64,000 nucleotides of DNA, from the NCBI GenBank assembly GCA_003331425.1, contig QOOS01000001.1:186001-250000 (forward strand), written 5' to 3'. Both the position numbers and the translations under genes were made by a program. This document shows, piece by piece, positions 38,531 through 49,002 of this stretch (its first letter is position 1; every line of letters begins with the position of its first letter). The DNA comes from Candidatus Nitrosopumilus sp. Its GTDB lineage: Archaea > Thermoproteota > Nitrososphaeria > Nitrososphaerales > Nitrosopumilaceae. The notes under the pieces are model-generated. The model was not told where the DNA came from and did no database searches. It saw nothing but the letters and a program-made list of their open reading frames with translations.

Positions 38531-39766
38531 TTATCTCTTTTCTTCTAAAATTTCAGATGCAATTTTTGCTGAATTTTCTGCTCCATTAGGAATAAAATTC
38601 TTTGAAAAATCCTTTAAATTATCTTCATAATCATCATAATTTTCCTTAATTTTTGAAATTGCACTGATCACATGCTTGGTTTTAATGGCTAAAACTCCAA
38701 GATTTTTTTCTTGAGCCCATTTGATGTTATTGGTATGCTCATCATATATGGGAATTCCAATTATTGGCTTTGATTTTCCTCCCATTATTTCACCCATTAC
38801 AGTATGCGAACCATTAACCACTGCATATCCACATAAATTCAAAACTGTATCTTTTTCTTGTTCTGAGAGGAATCCAATATCAATTTGAATCCAATCAATT
38901 TTTTTTTCTAAAGCATCTGGTATTGAATATTTTTTACCATCTTTTCCTATAACTGAATCTATGTTTGGCTCATTTCTTGCATGTGAGATAATTCTTTTTT
39001 CATTTCTCATTTCATTTTGATTAAACACATTTTCATATCTTAGACCTGTTCCATCATTTGTCGATTTATTACCTGTTCTCATCCAATATCCAAAATTATT
39101 ATTTTCGATTAATTTTTCTAAATCTGTTTTAGTTTTAATTTCATTTTTTTTAGCATTTGTAAAATGACCAACATAAACTACTTTATGTTCAGACTCTTTA
39201 ATGAAATTTAGATTATATTCACACATGGTATATGGAGGTGGTGAATCTGCAACAAGAATTTTTGTCGCTTTATTGATTTGTTTTGCAATAAAAATTAATG
39301 ACGGATATAGATATGATCTTGAATTATATAATTTTGGTCTAAATTGATTTGTTACAAATAAACTTGGAATATTTCTATTATTTGCTAAAATATTTGATCC
39401 CATATCTCCGTCGTTAATTACTAAATCAAATTTTTCTTTATTGTAGAGTTTTCTTTCTTCTCTCAAATAATTAATTATTTGTCTAATTAATGACGGATTA
39501 TTTGAAATTGGTAATAGAATATTCATCAATGATTTTGAAATACTAGGTCCAAATTTTCCATCAATAGGCGTAGGCATTAAAATTTCGTGGATTTTTTCTT
39601 TTTTTTCTGGAAATTTTTTCAATAATTTTTCAATTACATGATCTTTGCTTGAAAAATGAACATCTAATTCATCTTTAATTTGAATTGATAAAGCATCATT
39701 TAATCTCATCATTCGAGAATAATGACCACTTCCCCATGGGTAGATGAATTCACCTATTTTAAGCAC
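38531..39766 (-). CDS. Glycosyltransferase-like protein (GT28/MJ1255-like)
   Basis: GSGHYSRMMRL N-terminal motif; C-terminal NGSHTVMGEIMGGKSKPIIGIPIYDEHTNN typical of nucleotide-sugar binding. Confidence 0.7.
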   Translation of the reverse strand: MLKIGEFIYPWGSGHYSRMMRLNDALSIQIKDELDVHFSSKDHVIEKLLKKFPEKKEKIHEILMPTPIDGKFGPSISKSLMNILLPISNNPSLIRQIINYLREERKLYNKEKFDLVINDGDMGSNILANNRNIPSLFVTNQFRPKLYNSRSYLYPSLIFIAKQINKATKILVADSPPPYTMCEYNLNFIKESEHKVVYVGHFTNAKKNEIKTKTDLEKLIENNNFGYWMRTGNKSTNDGTGLRYENVFNQNEMRNEKRIISHARNEPNIDSVIGKDGKKYSIPDALEKKIDWIQIDIGFLSEQEKDTVLNLCGYAVVNGSHTVMGEIMGGKSKPIIGIPIYDEHTNNIKWAQEKNLGVLAIKTKHVISAISKIKENYDDYEDNLKDFSKNFIPNGAENSAKIASEILEEKR

Positions 39767-39796
39767 AATTTCTTATCAAATATGCTGTTTAAATTT

Positions 39797-40969
39797 TCAA
39801 TGATCTTCACTTAAGGAATCTAAAATATCATGAACATTATTTGCTCCTAATTTCACAGAAATTTCCTTTTTTGTCTTATGTGCAAGTTCTACATCTGTTT
39901 TAGAAAATTTTGGAACATCATTTGATGTAATATTGATCATTTTTTCTATTTTTTTGATATTTCGTTCTAAACCAATCTCTTTTGCTTCTATAAACAATTG
40001 ATTATCTACGCCTGCTAATGGAATGATTGGAATTTTCTTTTTGCTAAAAATTCGATTTAAGGCATTATCGATAATATTTGCAGGAAAAATCAATGGTGAT
40101 AAAGATAAAGATATTTTATTGTTTGAATAACTTAACAGGATTTCTATTATTGAATTTACATAAATTAAATAATTTTTATTTCCATTTGGATTTATTTTTA
40201 AATTATAAAATTCTATTTCAATTTTTTCTTGTACTAGTCTTGGGATTATTTGATTAATCATTTTTGCTAAATTCATTAATTCTGATTTTTGTCTATAACA
40301 AACTATTATTTTTGTATCGTAACCTTGCTTTATGGTTTCATAACAAGATATTGCAGAAATTTCATCATAAATTGCACAGATTGTTTGTTGATCTTGTGAT
40401 TGATATGGTATTCCACCTTTCCCTGTATCTGAAAAAATGGAAATGTATGCATAGTTTTTTGTTAAATATGTATAAAGTAATTTATCATATTTTTCCTCAG
40501 TTCCTGGATGAGCACCCAAATTAGATTTTTTTTCTATGATATTAGACGTTGCAGCTATTTCCACATCCTTAACAAGAAATCCTTTTGATATTCCTTCTAC
40601 TGTAACTAAAAATTTTTCTCCTTTTAATAATAAATTACCTCCAATAGTTGTAATTTCTGAAATAATGTTTTGAAAATCATTTGTTACTTGTCTTGCAATA
40701 GCAATTTTTTTGATACCAAAAAGTAAATTGATAGCTGATGATGCAAATACTGGATCATTTGCATTAACTAAAATAATATCTCCATCACGTTTTACAGAAC
40801 TATATTTTTGATTTTTAATTTTAAGAATTTTTTTGATATTTTTAATTAATTGAGGAATTTTATTTTTAGAAAATATACTTGGAAAAACTACTACATATGA
40901 TATTTCATTCATCTTTTCTCTTTTCAATTCTACTTGTTTATAATTTAGCATAAATTTTTGGGTAATCAA
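39797..40969 (-). CDS. ThiI-like THUMP-domain protein with degenerate PP-loop (true start probably internal)
   Basis: FLVTVEGISKGFLVKDVEIAATSNII THUMP-like; GKGGIPYQSQDQQTICAIYDEISA aligns by eye with ThiI GGLPVGTxGKVLxLLSGGIDS. Confidence 0.6.
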   Translation of the reverse strand: MITQKFMLNYKQVELKREKMNEISYVVVFPSIFSKNKIPQLIKNIKKILKIKNQKYSSVKRDGDIILVNANDPVFASSAINLLFGIKKIAIARQVTNDFQNIISEITTIGGNLLLKGEKFLVTVEGISKGFLVKDVEIAATSNIIEKKSNLGAHPGTEEKYDKLLYTYLTKNYAYISIFSDTGKGGIPYQSQDQQTICAIYDEISAISCYETIKQGYDTKIIVCYRQKSELMNLAKMINQIIPRLVQEKIEIEFYNLKINPNGNKNYLIYVNSIIEILLSYSNNKISLSLSPLIFPANIIDNALNRIFSKKKIPIIPLAGVDNQLFIEAKEIGLERNIKKIEKMINITSNDVPKFSKTDVELAHKTKKEISVKLGANNVHDILDSLSEDH

Positions 40970-41713
40970 TATAAAAGAAATATTTTAAATGAAAATGTGA
41001 CAAAATTTACGCAAGAACAAGTGGATGAACTTAATTCAACAATTAAAACAACTGAAGAAGCTTTACAATGGGTATCTGATAATTTACACCCTAAGGTTGC
41101 AAAGGCATCAAGCTTTGGTGCTGAAGATGCAGTTGTCATGGATATAATGTTAAAAATTAATCCTAATTTTCGATTTTTTACCCTTGACACTGGTAGACTT
41201 CCACAAGAAACTTATGATATCATGGATATTGTTAGAAAAAAATACAATATTTCAATTGAAGTCTTGTTTCCTGATACAAAAGAAGTTGAAGAAATGGTAA
41301 AAGAAAAAGGATTGAATCTTTTCTATGAAAGTGTAGATAATAGAAAACTTTGTTGCGAAATACGTAAAGTTCATCCAATGAATAAAATGCTGAATACTTT
41401 AGATGGTTGGATTACTGGATTAAGACGTGATCAAACAAAAAATCGAGAAGATGTTAAAATTTTCCAATTAGATCATGGACATGGAGAAATTTTAAAAATT
41501 AATCCAATCGTTGATTGGACTTGGGAACAAATTCAAGAATATATTAAAAAAAATAATTTACCGTACAATAGTCTTCTTGACAAAGGTTTTCCAAGTATAG
41601 GATGTGAACCTTGTACTAGAGCGATCAAACCTGGTGAAGATATTCGTGCAGGTAGATGGTGGTGGGAACAAGATGGTAACAAAGAGTGTGGCCTTCATAT
41701 AGACCATAAATAG
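40958..41713 (+). CDS. cysH: Phosphoadenylyl-/adenylyl-sulfate reductase
   Basis: [72 protein letters not shown]; start probably downstream of the ORF start. Confidence 0.93.
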   Translation: MGNQYKRNILNENVTKFTQEQVDELNSTIKTTEEALQWVSDNLHPKVAKASSFGAEDAVVMDIMLKINPNFRFFTLDTGRLPQETYDIMDIVRKKYNISIEVLFPDTKEVEEMVKEKGLNLFYESVDNRKLCCEIRKVHPMNKMLNTLDGWITGLRRDQTKNREDVKIFQLDHGHGEILKINPIVDWTWEQIQEYIKKNNLPYNSLLDKGFPSIGCEPCTRAIKPGEDIRAGRWWWEQDGNKECGLHIDHK

Positions 41714-41723
41714 AGACTCAGAT

Positions 41724-42866
41724 ATGTCTGAAAATAATTCAATTAAAGCACATGGTGGAGTTTTAGTTAATAGAATTACTAAAGTAGATTCTACTGGATT
41801 ATTTTCAATTACTATTTCTGAAGATTTAGCAAATGATGTAGAAAATATTGCTGATGGAATTTTTAGTCCTTTAGAAGGATTTTTGGGACAACAAGACTTT
41901 GAAAGTGTTGTTTCTCGTGGAAGACTTGCTAATGATTTAGCATGGACAATTCCAATTGTACTTGATGTAGATGAAGAAACTGCTTCTAAAATGAAAGAAG
42001 CAGGAGATGTTTTATTAAAAAATCCTGATGATGTTGGGGTTGCAGTATTACATGTAGATGAAACATTTAGTTTTGATAAGGAAAAAACAGCCCAGGGAGT
42101 ATATGGTACTACTGACTCATCACACCCTGGTGTTGCATACACAATGTCAATGAAAGACTTTCTAGTTAGTGGAAAAATTGATTTTATTCAAAGACCCAAT
42201 GATACTGAAATTAGAAATAATAGATTAACACCAATTCAAACTCGAGAATCTTTTGAAAAAGCTGGTTGGAAAACAATTTGTGCTTTTCAAACAAGAAATC
42301 CACCACATGTTGCACATGAAATGTTACAAAAAACATCTATAACAACACGTGATGGTGTTTTTGTAAATCCAGTAATCGGCAAGAAAAAATCTGGTGATTT
42401 TGTAGATGAAGTAATTGTAAAATGTTATGAAACAATGATAAAAGAATACTATCCTGAAAATAAATGTAAACTAGGTACACTTCATACACAAATGAAATAT
42501 GCTGGTCCAAAAGAAGCAATACATCATGCAATTATGAGACAAAACTATGGTTGTACTCATATCATTATAGGACGTGATCATGCTGGTGTCGGTAAGTTCT
42601 ATGATCCAATGGCTGCCCAGAAAATCTTTGATGATTATCCAGAATTAGAAATTTCTCCAGTCTTTTTCCCACCATTCTTTTACTGTAGAAAATGTCTCAC
42701 ATTTACGAATCCAAATGTTTGTCCATGTGATGCAGAATATAGAGAACAAATTTCTGGAACAAAAATGCGAGAGATGATAAATAACGGTGAATCTCCATCT
42801 GAATTTATCCTAAGACCAGAAGTAGCAAAAGTAATTTTACAACATCCAAAACCTTTTGTTGATTAG
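41724..42866 (+). CDS. sat: Sulfate adenylyltransferase
   Basis: [40 protein letters not shown]. Confidence 0.96.
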   Translation: MSENNSIKAHGGVLVNRITKVDSTGLFSITISEDLANDVENIADGIFSPLEGFLGQQDFESVVSRGRLANDLAWTIPIVLDVDEETASKMKEAGDVLLKNPDDVGVAVLHVDETFSFDKEKTAQGVYGTTDSSHPGVAYTMSMKDFLVSGKIDFIQRPNDTEIRNNRLTPIQTRESFEKAGWKTICAFQTRNPPHVAHEMLQKTSITTRDGVFVNPVIGKKKSGDFVDEVIVKCYETMIKEYYPENKCKLGTLHTQMKYAGPKEAIHHAIMRQNYGCTHIIIGRDHAGVGKFYDPMAAQKIFDDYPELEISPVFFPPFFYCRKCLTFTNPNVCPCDAEYREQISGTKMREMINNGESPSEFILRPEVAKVILQHPKPFVD

Positions 42867-42896
42867 ATATTTATTCAAACAAATTTACATTAGCTC

Positions 42897-43562
42897 ATGA
42901 AGTATTTCTTTTTAGGAATTTTATTTCTAGGATTATTAATAACCCCTGCATTTGCCCAGGAACAAACAAACCCATCATTATTAATTGAAAATCTGGAAAT
43001 CCCTGCTGAAAAATTTAATACAGTTTTACGAAATGCCCCATTAATTCCACTTGAAAATACTCATACTACAAGTTGGCAAGTTACACTTGACAATAATTTA
43101 CTCTATGCAAATCCAAATGGAAATGCAGTTTTTCGAATATATGATAAAGAAGATAACACTGAATTCATTGAAGTAGGAATGGGTTCACAACCTGATTACA
43201 AATTTTGGGTTGCAGTTCAAACTCCTGATGAGGGATACATTGTTGTTCATAGAGATTTAGACAGAGGATGGTATCCTCAGGCAAAATCTATTGTATCCTA
43301 TACTGATAGAGCAGGACTAACTGTCAATAATGGAGCTAGAATTGTTGTCACAAATTTGGATATTGGAAAGTTTGAGATCGAATCATATTCAGTTCATGGA
43401 ATGGAAGGAAGTACTGATCCTCCTGCAGTTAATTCAGGAATATATCTTGCTGAAATTTTATCTGGTGATCCAGGAAAAAACATGTTTGCATTCTTTCCGT
43501 TTGCTGTAGCAGCAGGAGTTGGAATTTTAGTTGGGACTTTATATCTGACTAAGAGGCGTTAG
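42897..43562 (+). CDS. Secreted/membrane-anchored hypothetical protein
   Basis: Signal peptide and C-terminal TM followed by KRR. Confidence 0.65.
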   Translation: MKYFFLGILFLGLLITPAFAQEQTNPSLLIENLEIPAEKFNTVLRNAPLIPLENTHTTSWQVTLDNNLLYANPNGNAVFRIYDKEDNTEFIEVGMGSQPDYKFWVAVQTPDEGYIVVHRDLDRGWYPQAKSIVSYTDRAGLTVNNGARIVVTNLDIGKFEIESYSVHGMEGSTDPPAVNSGIYLAEILSGDPGKNMFAFFPFAVAAGVGILVGTLYLTKRR

Positions 43563-44205
43563 TGTCTTTATAATATTTACAACTTTTTTTAATTTTGCAA
43601 ACATCACACATTGGTGAAATTGGTTTACAAATATTTTGACCATACATAACAAATGTGTCATTGATATCAATCCAATATTTTTTATCTATTTTTTTCATTA
43701 ACTCTTGTTCTGTTTCTTCAGGATTTTTTGTTTCAACTAAACCTAATCTATTTGAAATTCTATGAACATGAATGTCTACTGGTATAGCTGGTTTTTCAAA
43801 TGCATAAACTAAAACACAATTAGCAGTTTTTCTTCCAACACCTGGTAATTCTACTAATGTTTCAAGATCCTCTGGAACTTTATCTTTGTATTTTTTATGA
43901 ATTATTTTTGAAACTTCTATTATTCTTTTTGATTTTACATGAAAAAATCCAATTGATCTTATTATTTTTTCTACATCTTTGACTTTTGCATTTGCAAGGT
44001 CTTTTGGATTTTTGTATTTTTTAAATAATGCTTTCACTGCTTTTGTAGTTGTTTCATCCTTGGTTCTAGCTGAAAGAATTGTTCCTATCAAAATACTAAA
44101 TGGACCTGTTTCTGCATTATGTAGATCTCTTAATGCTGTAATTCTTGGTGGTTTTACAGAATTCATGGTATTTGTCATACCAGTAAGAATTTTTTTCATT
44201 TTCAA
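43549..44205 (-). CDS. nth: Endonuclease III
   Basis: HhH VELPGVGRKTANCVLVYAF, VDIHVHRISNRLGLV, Fe-S CKPISPMCDVCKIKKSC. Confidence 0.94.
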   Translation of the reverse strand: MKMKKILTGMTNTMNSVKPPRITALRDLHNAETGPFSILIGTILSARTKDETTTKAVKALFKKYKNPKDLANAKVKDVEKIIRSIGFFHVKSKRIIEVSKIIHKKYKDKVPEDLETLVELPGVGRKTANCVLVYAFEKPAIPVDIHVHRISNRLGLVETKNPEETEQELMKKIDKKYWIDINDTFVMYGQNICKPISPMCDVCKIKKSCKYYKDTNAS

Positions 44206-44247
44206 TTAACATTTACGCACAAGTATTATAACTGTAATAATGATATT

Positions 44248-45408
44248 TTGACATTGGAATTAACCCGTGAAGAAGAATCTGCTCTGAAAGGTGAAAATGG
44301 GGAAACTATGCAAATGGCATACAGAATTCTAGTTGCAACCGGTGAAGCAACTGATGCTGAAAAATTAATCCCAATTGAATGGGCTCATCTTTCTGGTGTA
44401 AATTATAATACAATTGGTGATGCAGGAGAAGAATTTCTTTCAACAATTAGTAAAGACGCCCGTGTTTCAGTAAAAACAACATTGAATCCAATGGGTTTTG
44501 ATATCGATAATGTGTCTAATTACAAATTAGATGAAAATTTTATTTCCAAACAACTCTCAATTAGAAATTCTTATGAAACAATGGGAGTCATTCCATCATT
44601 TTCTTGTATTCCATATGAAATTTTTGATATTCCAAAAAATGGAACACAAGTTGCATTTGCTGAAAGTAATGCAGCAATACATGCAAATTCTTATGATAAT
44701 TTAAAAACAAACAAAGAAAGTGCATTCAGTGCATTAGCTAGTGCAATAGTTGGAAAAAGTCCTTATTCGTCATTGCGTAAAGAGGATACTCCAAATATTA
44801 CAATTGAAATGAAAGTGAAAAATCCAAATGAATTATCATATGGGATGTTAGGCTTTTTTGCTGGAAAGGTAGGAGATACATCTGTAAATATTTCTGGTCT
44901 AGCTGAAATGGATCAAAGACAATGTAAAGCAATGTGCGGTGGAATGGGAACTTCTGGAACTTGTGCTAAATTTAATTTTGGTGAAGGTGATTCAAATACT
45001 GAAAAAATAGAATTTGATGAAAAAGAAATGCAAAATGTACATGATGAACTTAATACTTCAGAAAAAGGTGATATTATCACATTGGGTAGTCCTCAATTAG
45101 GTTTAGATGAAATTTCAGATCTTACTGCCAAATTGAAAGGTCGTTCGTTTGAAAAAAGATGTATGGTTTTCTTACCTAGAACAGTAAAAGAACAGGCACA
45201 AAAAATTGGATATATTTCAGAACTTGAACGTGCTGGATGTGAAATTCTTTCTGATTGCTGTACATGTCTGACCCCATTGATATCTAAAGATGATGTCGAT
45301 GCAGTAACCACAAATAGTATCAAAGGTGCATTTTATCTTAAAAATTCTAATGGTGTAGGTGTTAATTTAAAATCATTAAAAGAAATTGTAGAAGATGAAA
45401 CACGATGA
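44248..45408 (+). CDS. Aconitase X catalytic subunit; probable phosphomevalonate dehydratase large subunit
   Basis: AcnX pattern; WAHLSGVNYNTIGDAGEEFL, GGMGTSGTCAKFNFGEG. Confidence 0.88.
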   Translation: MTLELTREEESALKGENGETMQMAYRILVATGEATDAEKLIPIEWAHLSGVNYNTIGDAGEEFLSTISKDARVSVKTTLNPMGFDIDNVSNYKLDENFISKQLSIRNSYETMGVIPSFSCIPYEIFDIPKNGTQVAFAESNAAIHANSYDNLKTNKESAFSALASAIVGKSPYSSLRKEDTPNITIEMKVKNPNELSYGMLGFFAGKVGDTSVNISGLAEMDQRQCKAMCGGMGTSGTCAKFNFGEGDSNTEKIEFDEKEMQNVHDELNTSEKGDIITLGSPQLGLDEISDLTAKLKGRSFEKRCMVFLPRTVKEQAQKIGYISELERAGCEILSDCCTCLTPLISKDDVDAVTTNSIKGAFYLKNSNGVGVNLKSLKEIVEDETR

Positions 45409-45794
45409 ATAAAATTTTAGTTTCAGGAAAAGTGGAAGGAATTGTTTTAAAATCAAATGATCCAATTAATTTTTTAGGTACAGTTGATAAAAAAACTGGA
45501 ATTATCAGCGATAAGAATCACACACTATTTGAAAAATCAATGAAAAATTTGGTCTTAGTATTTCCATCTGGAATTGGTAGTAGTGTTGGTGCATATACCA
45601 TCTACTCTATTAAATCAAATAATACAGCACCAATTGCAATGATTTGTAAAAAAGCAGATCTAACAGTTGCTACAGGTTGTGCATTAGCAAATATTCCATT
45701 AATTACAATTAGTGATGAAGAATTTGAATCAATTAAAACTGGAATGAACTTATCTCTTGATACTGATTCAACTACTCTAATTCATTATCAGTAG
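45405..45794 (+). CDS. Aconitase X swivel domain (DUF126); probable phosphomevalonate dehydratase small subunit
   Basis: VFPSGIGSSVGAYTIYSIKSNNTAPIAMI; overlaps large subunit by 4 bp. Confidence 0.9.
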   Translation: MNKILVSGKVEGIVLKSNDPINFLGTVDKKTGIISDKNHTLFEKSMKNLVLVFPSGIGSSVGAYTIYSIKSNNTAPIAMICKKADLTVATGCALANIPLITISDEEFESIKTGMNLSLDTDSTTLIHYQ

Positions 45795-47721
45795 AGATTT
45801 CTTTTTCTAAATCTCCTAAACTAATCTCTTTAATTTGACTTTTTCCGGCAGGTAAAGCACGAACAAATTCATCGATATTTATTTTTCTTGTAATATCTTC
45901 AAATATTTTTAAAAATTCAATTCTAATTTTTTTTGCACATTCTGCCATTTCTAATCCATTTGGTTCAATTATTGCATAACAAATAGAATTTTTTTTAATT
46001 GGTTCTGGCGGTCCACATGTTAAAACATAATCATTATCTTCTAATTTTATTATTCCAACAGCTAATTTTAGGGTCTCAGATTTGATAAAATTTCGTTGTC
46101 CTTCTATTGTAAATGATCCTTTAGGAAGAAATTCTCCGCTGGGTGCAGATTTTTTTACTTGGTCTGGAAGAACCCAGTAGGCACTAACTCCATACAACCC
46201 TTCTCTCCATGCTCTACTAAAACAGACTGTTGCAGCAGCTATTTGATTCATAGTTGTATCTGGTACATTTTCTGCGTCCTTTAAAATAAAAAATGGTGAT
46301 CCAAAAATATCACCATGAAAAACTTTATCATCTTTATCTAGGTGTTTTCTAATTACAGCTGAATTTGATGCTGCATCTCTACCACCGATTGTAAGAAATC
46401 CATCAGTAGTCATAAACCATCTATATCTTTCAAACCAATTTTTCTTTCTAATTTCTGAAACTACTTCTAAGTTTCTTTCAGCTTCAGTTTGATTTTGAAA
46501 TTTCTTTAATTTCTTTTCTGTTTTTTCTTTAATTGCTTGAATTGAATTAATGGCACCTGATTGTTTTTTTGCTTGATTAAACAAAACAGATGCAATTGAT
46601 TGAAGTGGAGATTCTGTATTTATCTTAATTTTTTCATCTTCTATAATTATCATCGAAATTCCTTTCTCGTTAATCAATTTTGCATTATTTGTTGCCAAAA
46701 TTACTTTTGCAGAATCGTTTGTTATTGAAATAATTCCTTTTGAAACCATTTCATAAAGTGAATTTGCTACATTTGTAATCTTTTTTGATTTTTCTTTTAC
46801 TGTTGCAATTGCTTTTTCTTGTTCAGATATTTGAGTTTCTAGATCTTTAATTTTTTTATCTGAACCACTAGTTTGAATTGATTTTCCTTTATCTACTATA
46901 TTTTTTGTAAATACTGTATCTAATCCTTCAATAAATGTAGAAACACTAGTGATTTTACCTTCTAATTTACCTAATTTTACTGGAAGAACTTCTATTTTTT
47001 CATTTTCAACAATTACTGGTTCATGATTTCCTAATACAATATCTGAAATAATATTTTTTGTAGTTTGATAAATTTTTTCTATTTCTTCTTTTGTTAATAA
47101 ATTACCAATTTTTTTAGGATCTATATTTGTAATTTCAAAAACAGATTCAACATATTTTTTAGGTAATCCTAAAGTTCTTCCAAACCATTTTGCAGCAATT
47201 AAATCTGTATTTTTTAATTCATCAAAATCTGATTCTGTCAAATTAAAAATATCTAAATTATTTTCTGGGGGTTGTGTGTAGTCTAATCCTACACTAAGTT
47301 TTCTATGTCTAACTTCAATTGAATGTTGTAAGGCTAAAATTTTCATTTCATTATTACAAAGTAAAATATTTCCATCTCCAAAAAATTCTCCGACTAAAAT
47401 GAATTCTTTTCCAAATCCCTCAAATGTAAAATATGCAATTCTTTCAGCACCTATTTGTTCAATTTTTTTTAATTTTAATCGAAGTAAATCACTTCTTAAC
47501 CTCTTCAACAATCTATTTGGCTCCATTTGATCAATCTTTACTTTAGTTAGCCAAACACCAGATGTTGATATCATCATAAAGAGATCGCTTTTTTCTGTAT
47601 GATGAAGTTTGAATAGAATACTGTCTTTTGTTATTCCGTAGATATTACTGATATAGTATCCTTGAACTTGTTCAGAAATTTGATTTACTAAATATCTTAA
47701 TTCAATTCCAGCTAATGCCAT
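45772..47721 (-). CDS. NFACT/Rqc2(NEMF/RqcH) family ribosome quality control protein
   Basis: GIELRYLVNQISEQVQGYYISNIYG; NFACT-R FMTTDGFLTIGGRDAASNSAVIRKHLDKDDKVFHGDIFGSPF. Confidence 0.92.
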   Translation of the reverse strand: MALAGIELRYLVNQISEQVQGYYISNIYGITKDSILFKLHHTEKSDLFMMISTSGVWLTKVKIDQMEPNRLLKRLRSDLLRLKLKKIEQIGAERIAYFTFEGFGKEFILVGEFFGDGNILLCNNEMKILALQHSIEVRHRKLSVGLDYTQPPENNLDIFNLTESDFDELKNTDLIAAKWFGRTLGLPKKYVESVFEITNIDPKKIGNLLTKEEIEKIYQTTKNIISDIVLGNHEPVIVENEKIEVLPVKLGKLEGKITSVSTFIEGLDTVFTKNIVDKGKSIQTSGSDKKIKDLETQISEQEKAIATVKEKSKKITNVANSLYEMVSKGIISITNDSAKVILATNNAKLINEKGISMIIIEDEKIKINTESPLQSIASVLFNQAKKQSGAINSIQAIKEKTEKKLKKFQNQTEAERNLEVVSEIRKKNWFERYRWFMTTDGFLTIGGRDAASNSAVIRKHLDKDDKVFHGDIFGSPFFILKDAENVPDTTMNQIAAATVCFSRAWREGLYGVSAYWVLPDQVKKSAPSGEFLPKGSFTIEGQRNFIKSETLKLAVGIIKLEDNDYVLTCGPPEPIKKNSICYAIIEPNGLEMAECAKKIRIEFLKIFEDITRKINIDEFVRALPAGKSQIKEISLGDLEKEISTDNELE

Positions 47722-47825
47722 AATTATCGTGTTTAATCTCTAAAATTATACCCTTCCTATACTGTGCTCAAGTTTTTACCAAAGATATTAAACATGGTTT
47801 GCTTGATTTACGCTAGAAATTTACT

Positions 47826-48308
47826 TTGGCCAAATTTAAAAAGAAAAAATCAGCACCTACGCCTGGAAATGATGATTCTAAACCTAAAATTGAAGAAAAT
47901 ATTGATATTCCTGAAACAGAAAACTCTCCACCTACTACAAATAATTCCAAAGAACCATCAAAAGATCCACCAATTAGCGTAGCTGAAAAAAGTGAAAAAG
48001 ACAAAAAATTAGCCAAATTATTTTGGATGCGTATTGCTTTAGGAGTTATTGCAGGTGTTGCAACTACTTTTATTTTTGAAGACATTGAAGGTGAAGAAAG
48101 AAGATGGGCATCAATTGGATTTATGATAATAGTATTTTTTGCTTCAATTATAGTTGCTAAAGGAATGAATATGCAATTGCCATCATCAGATAGAAAAAAA
48201 ATTGTTACACAAGGTATCGGTAGCTACGTATTTTTGTATTTATTTACATGGATTGTAAGTTATACATTAACACATCTTGGAGATATCTCTACAGGAATTA
48301 ATTTATAA
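47826..48308 (+). CDS. Membrane protein, hypothetical
   Basis: Charged N-terminus and three hydrophobic segments. Confidence 0.6.
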   Translation: MAKFKKKKSAPTPGNDDSKPKIEENIDIPETENSPPTTNNSKEPSKDPPISVAEKSEKDKKLAKLFWMRIALGVIAGVATTFIFEDIEGEERRWASIGFMIIVFFASIIVAKGMNMQLPSSDRKKIVTQGIGSYVFLYLFTWIVSYTLTHLGDISTGINL

Positions 48309-48334
48309 TTAAATTTTGAGTAGGACGATAATTT

Positions 48335-48925
48335 ATGTGGAATTATAAAACACCTGGAATTCCTGATGAACATTTTGAACGTGCTGAAAAAGTTCCAATT
48401 ACTAAAGAAGAAGTAAGAACAATACAACTCAGTAAAGCAAGATTGAAACCAGGTCAAACTGTTTATGATATTGGTTGTGGTAGTGGTTCTATTTCTGTAG
48501 AGGCTGGAATTCAAATTGAATCAAGTGGAAAAGTATTAGCAATTGATTATGATGAAAATGCTGTTGAATTAACTAAAAAGAATTTAAAAAAATTTAATCT
48601 TTCAAATGTTTCTGTACTCTTTGGAAATGCTAAAGAAAAAATTTCTGATTTAGAAATGGCAGATGTTATTTTTATTGGTGGTACAGGTGGTGATACCAGT
48701 GATATTGTCAAACTTTCTGAAAATAAACTAAAAACTGGTGGCAGAATAGTAATTGGGATTATTCTAATTGAAACATTATATTCTGTTTTACAAATTCTTG
48801 ATACTCTGAAGTTTGATTCTATTGATATTACACAAGTTACTATTTCTAAGAGCAGAAAAACCACTACTGGTACTATGATGTTAGCTCGAAATCCTGTTAC
48901 TATAATATCTGCCACAAAAGTATAA
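48335..48925 (+). CDS. cbiT: Cobalt-precorrin-6B C15-methyltransferase (decarboxylating)
   Basis: GIPDEHFERAEKVPITKEEVRTIQLSKARL, VYDIGCGSGSISVEA. Confidence 0.92.
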   Translation: MWNYKTPGIPDEHFERAEKVPITKEEVRTIQLSKARLKPGQTVYDIGCGSGSISVEAGIQIESSGKVLAIDYDENAVELTKKNLKKFNLSNVSVLFGNAKEKISDLEMADVIFIGGTGGDTSDIVKLSENKLKTGGRIVIGIILIETLYSVLQILDTLKFDSIDITQVTISKSRKTTTGTMMLARNPVTIISATKV

Positions 48926-49002
48926 TCTAGACCGTATTGGTTTCTTAAACAATTTTGTGCCTAGAAATCAATTGATTTCATAAATATGGCATATTATGGA
49001 TA

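Noticed and set aside
47764-47982. 72-aa ORF overlapping 47826-48308
   Set aside because: Alternative frame of a better-supported membrane protein ORF; Lys/Leu-rich chance translation.
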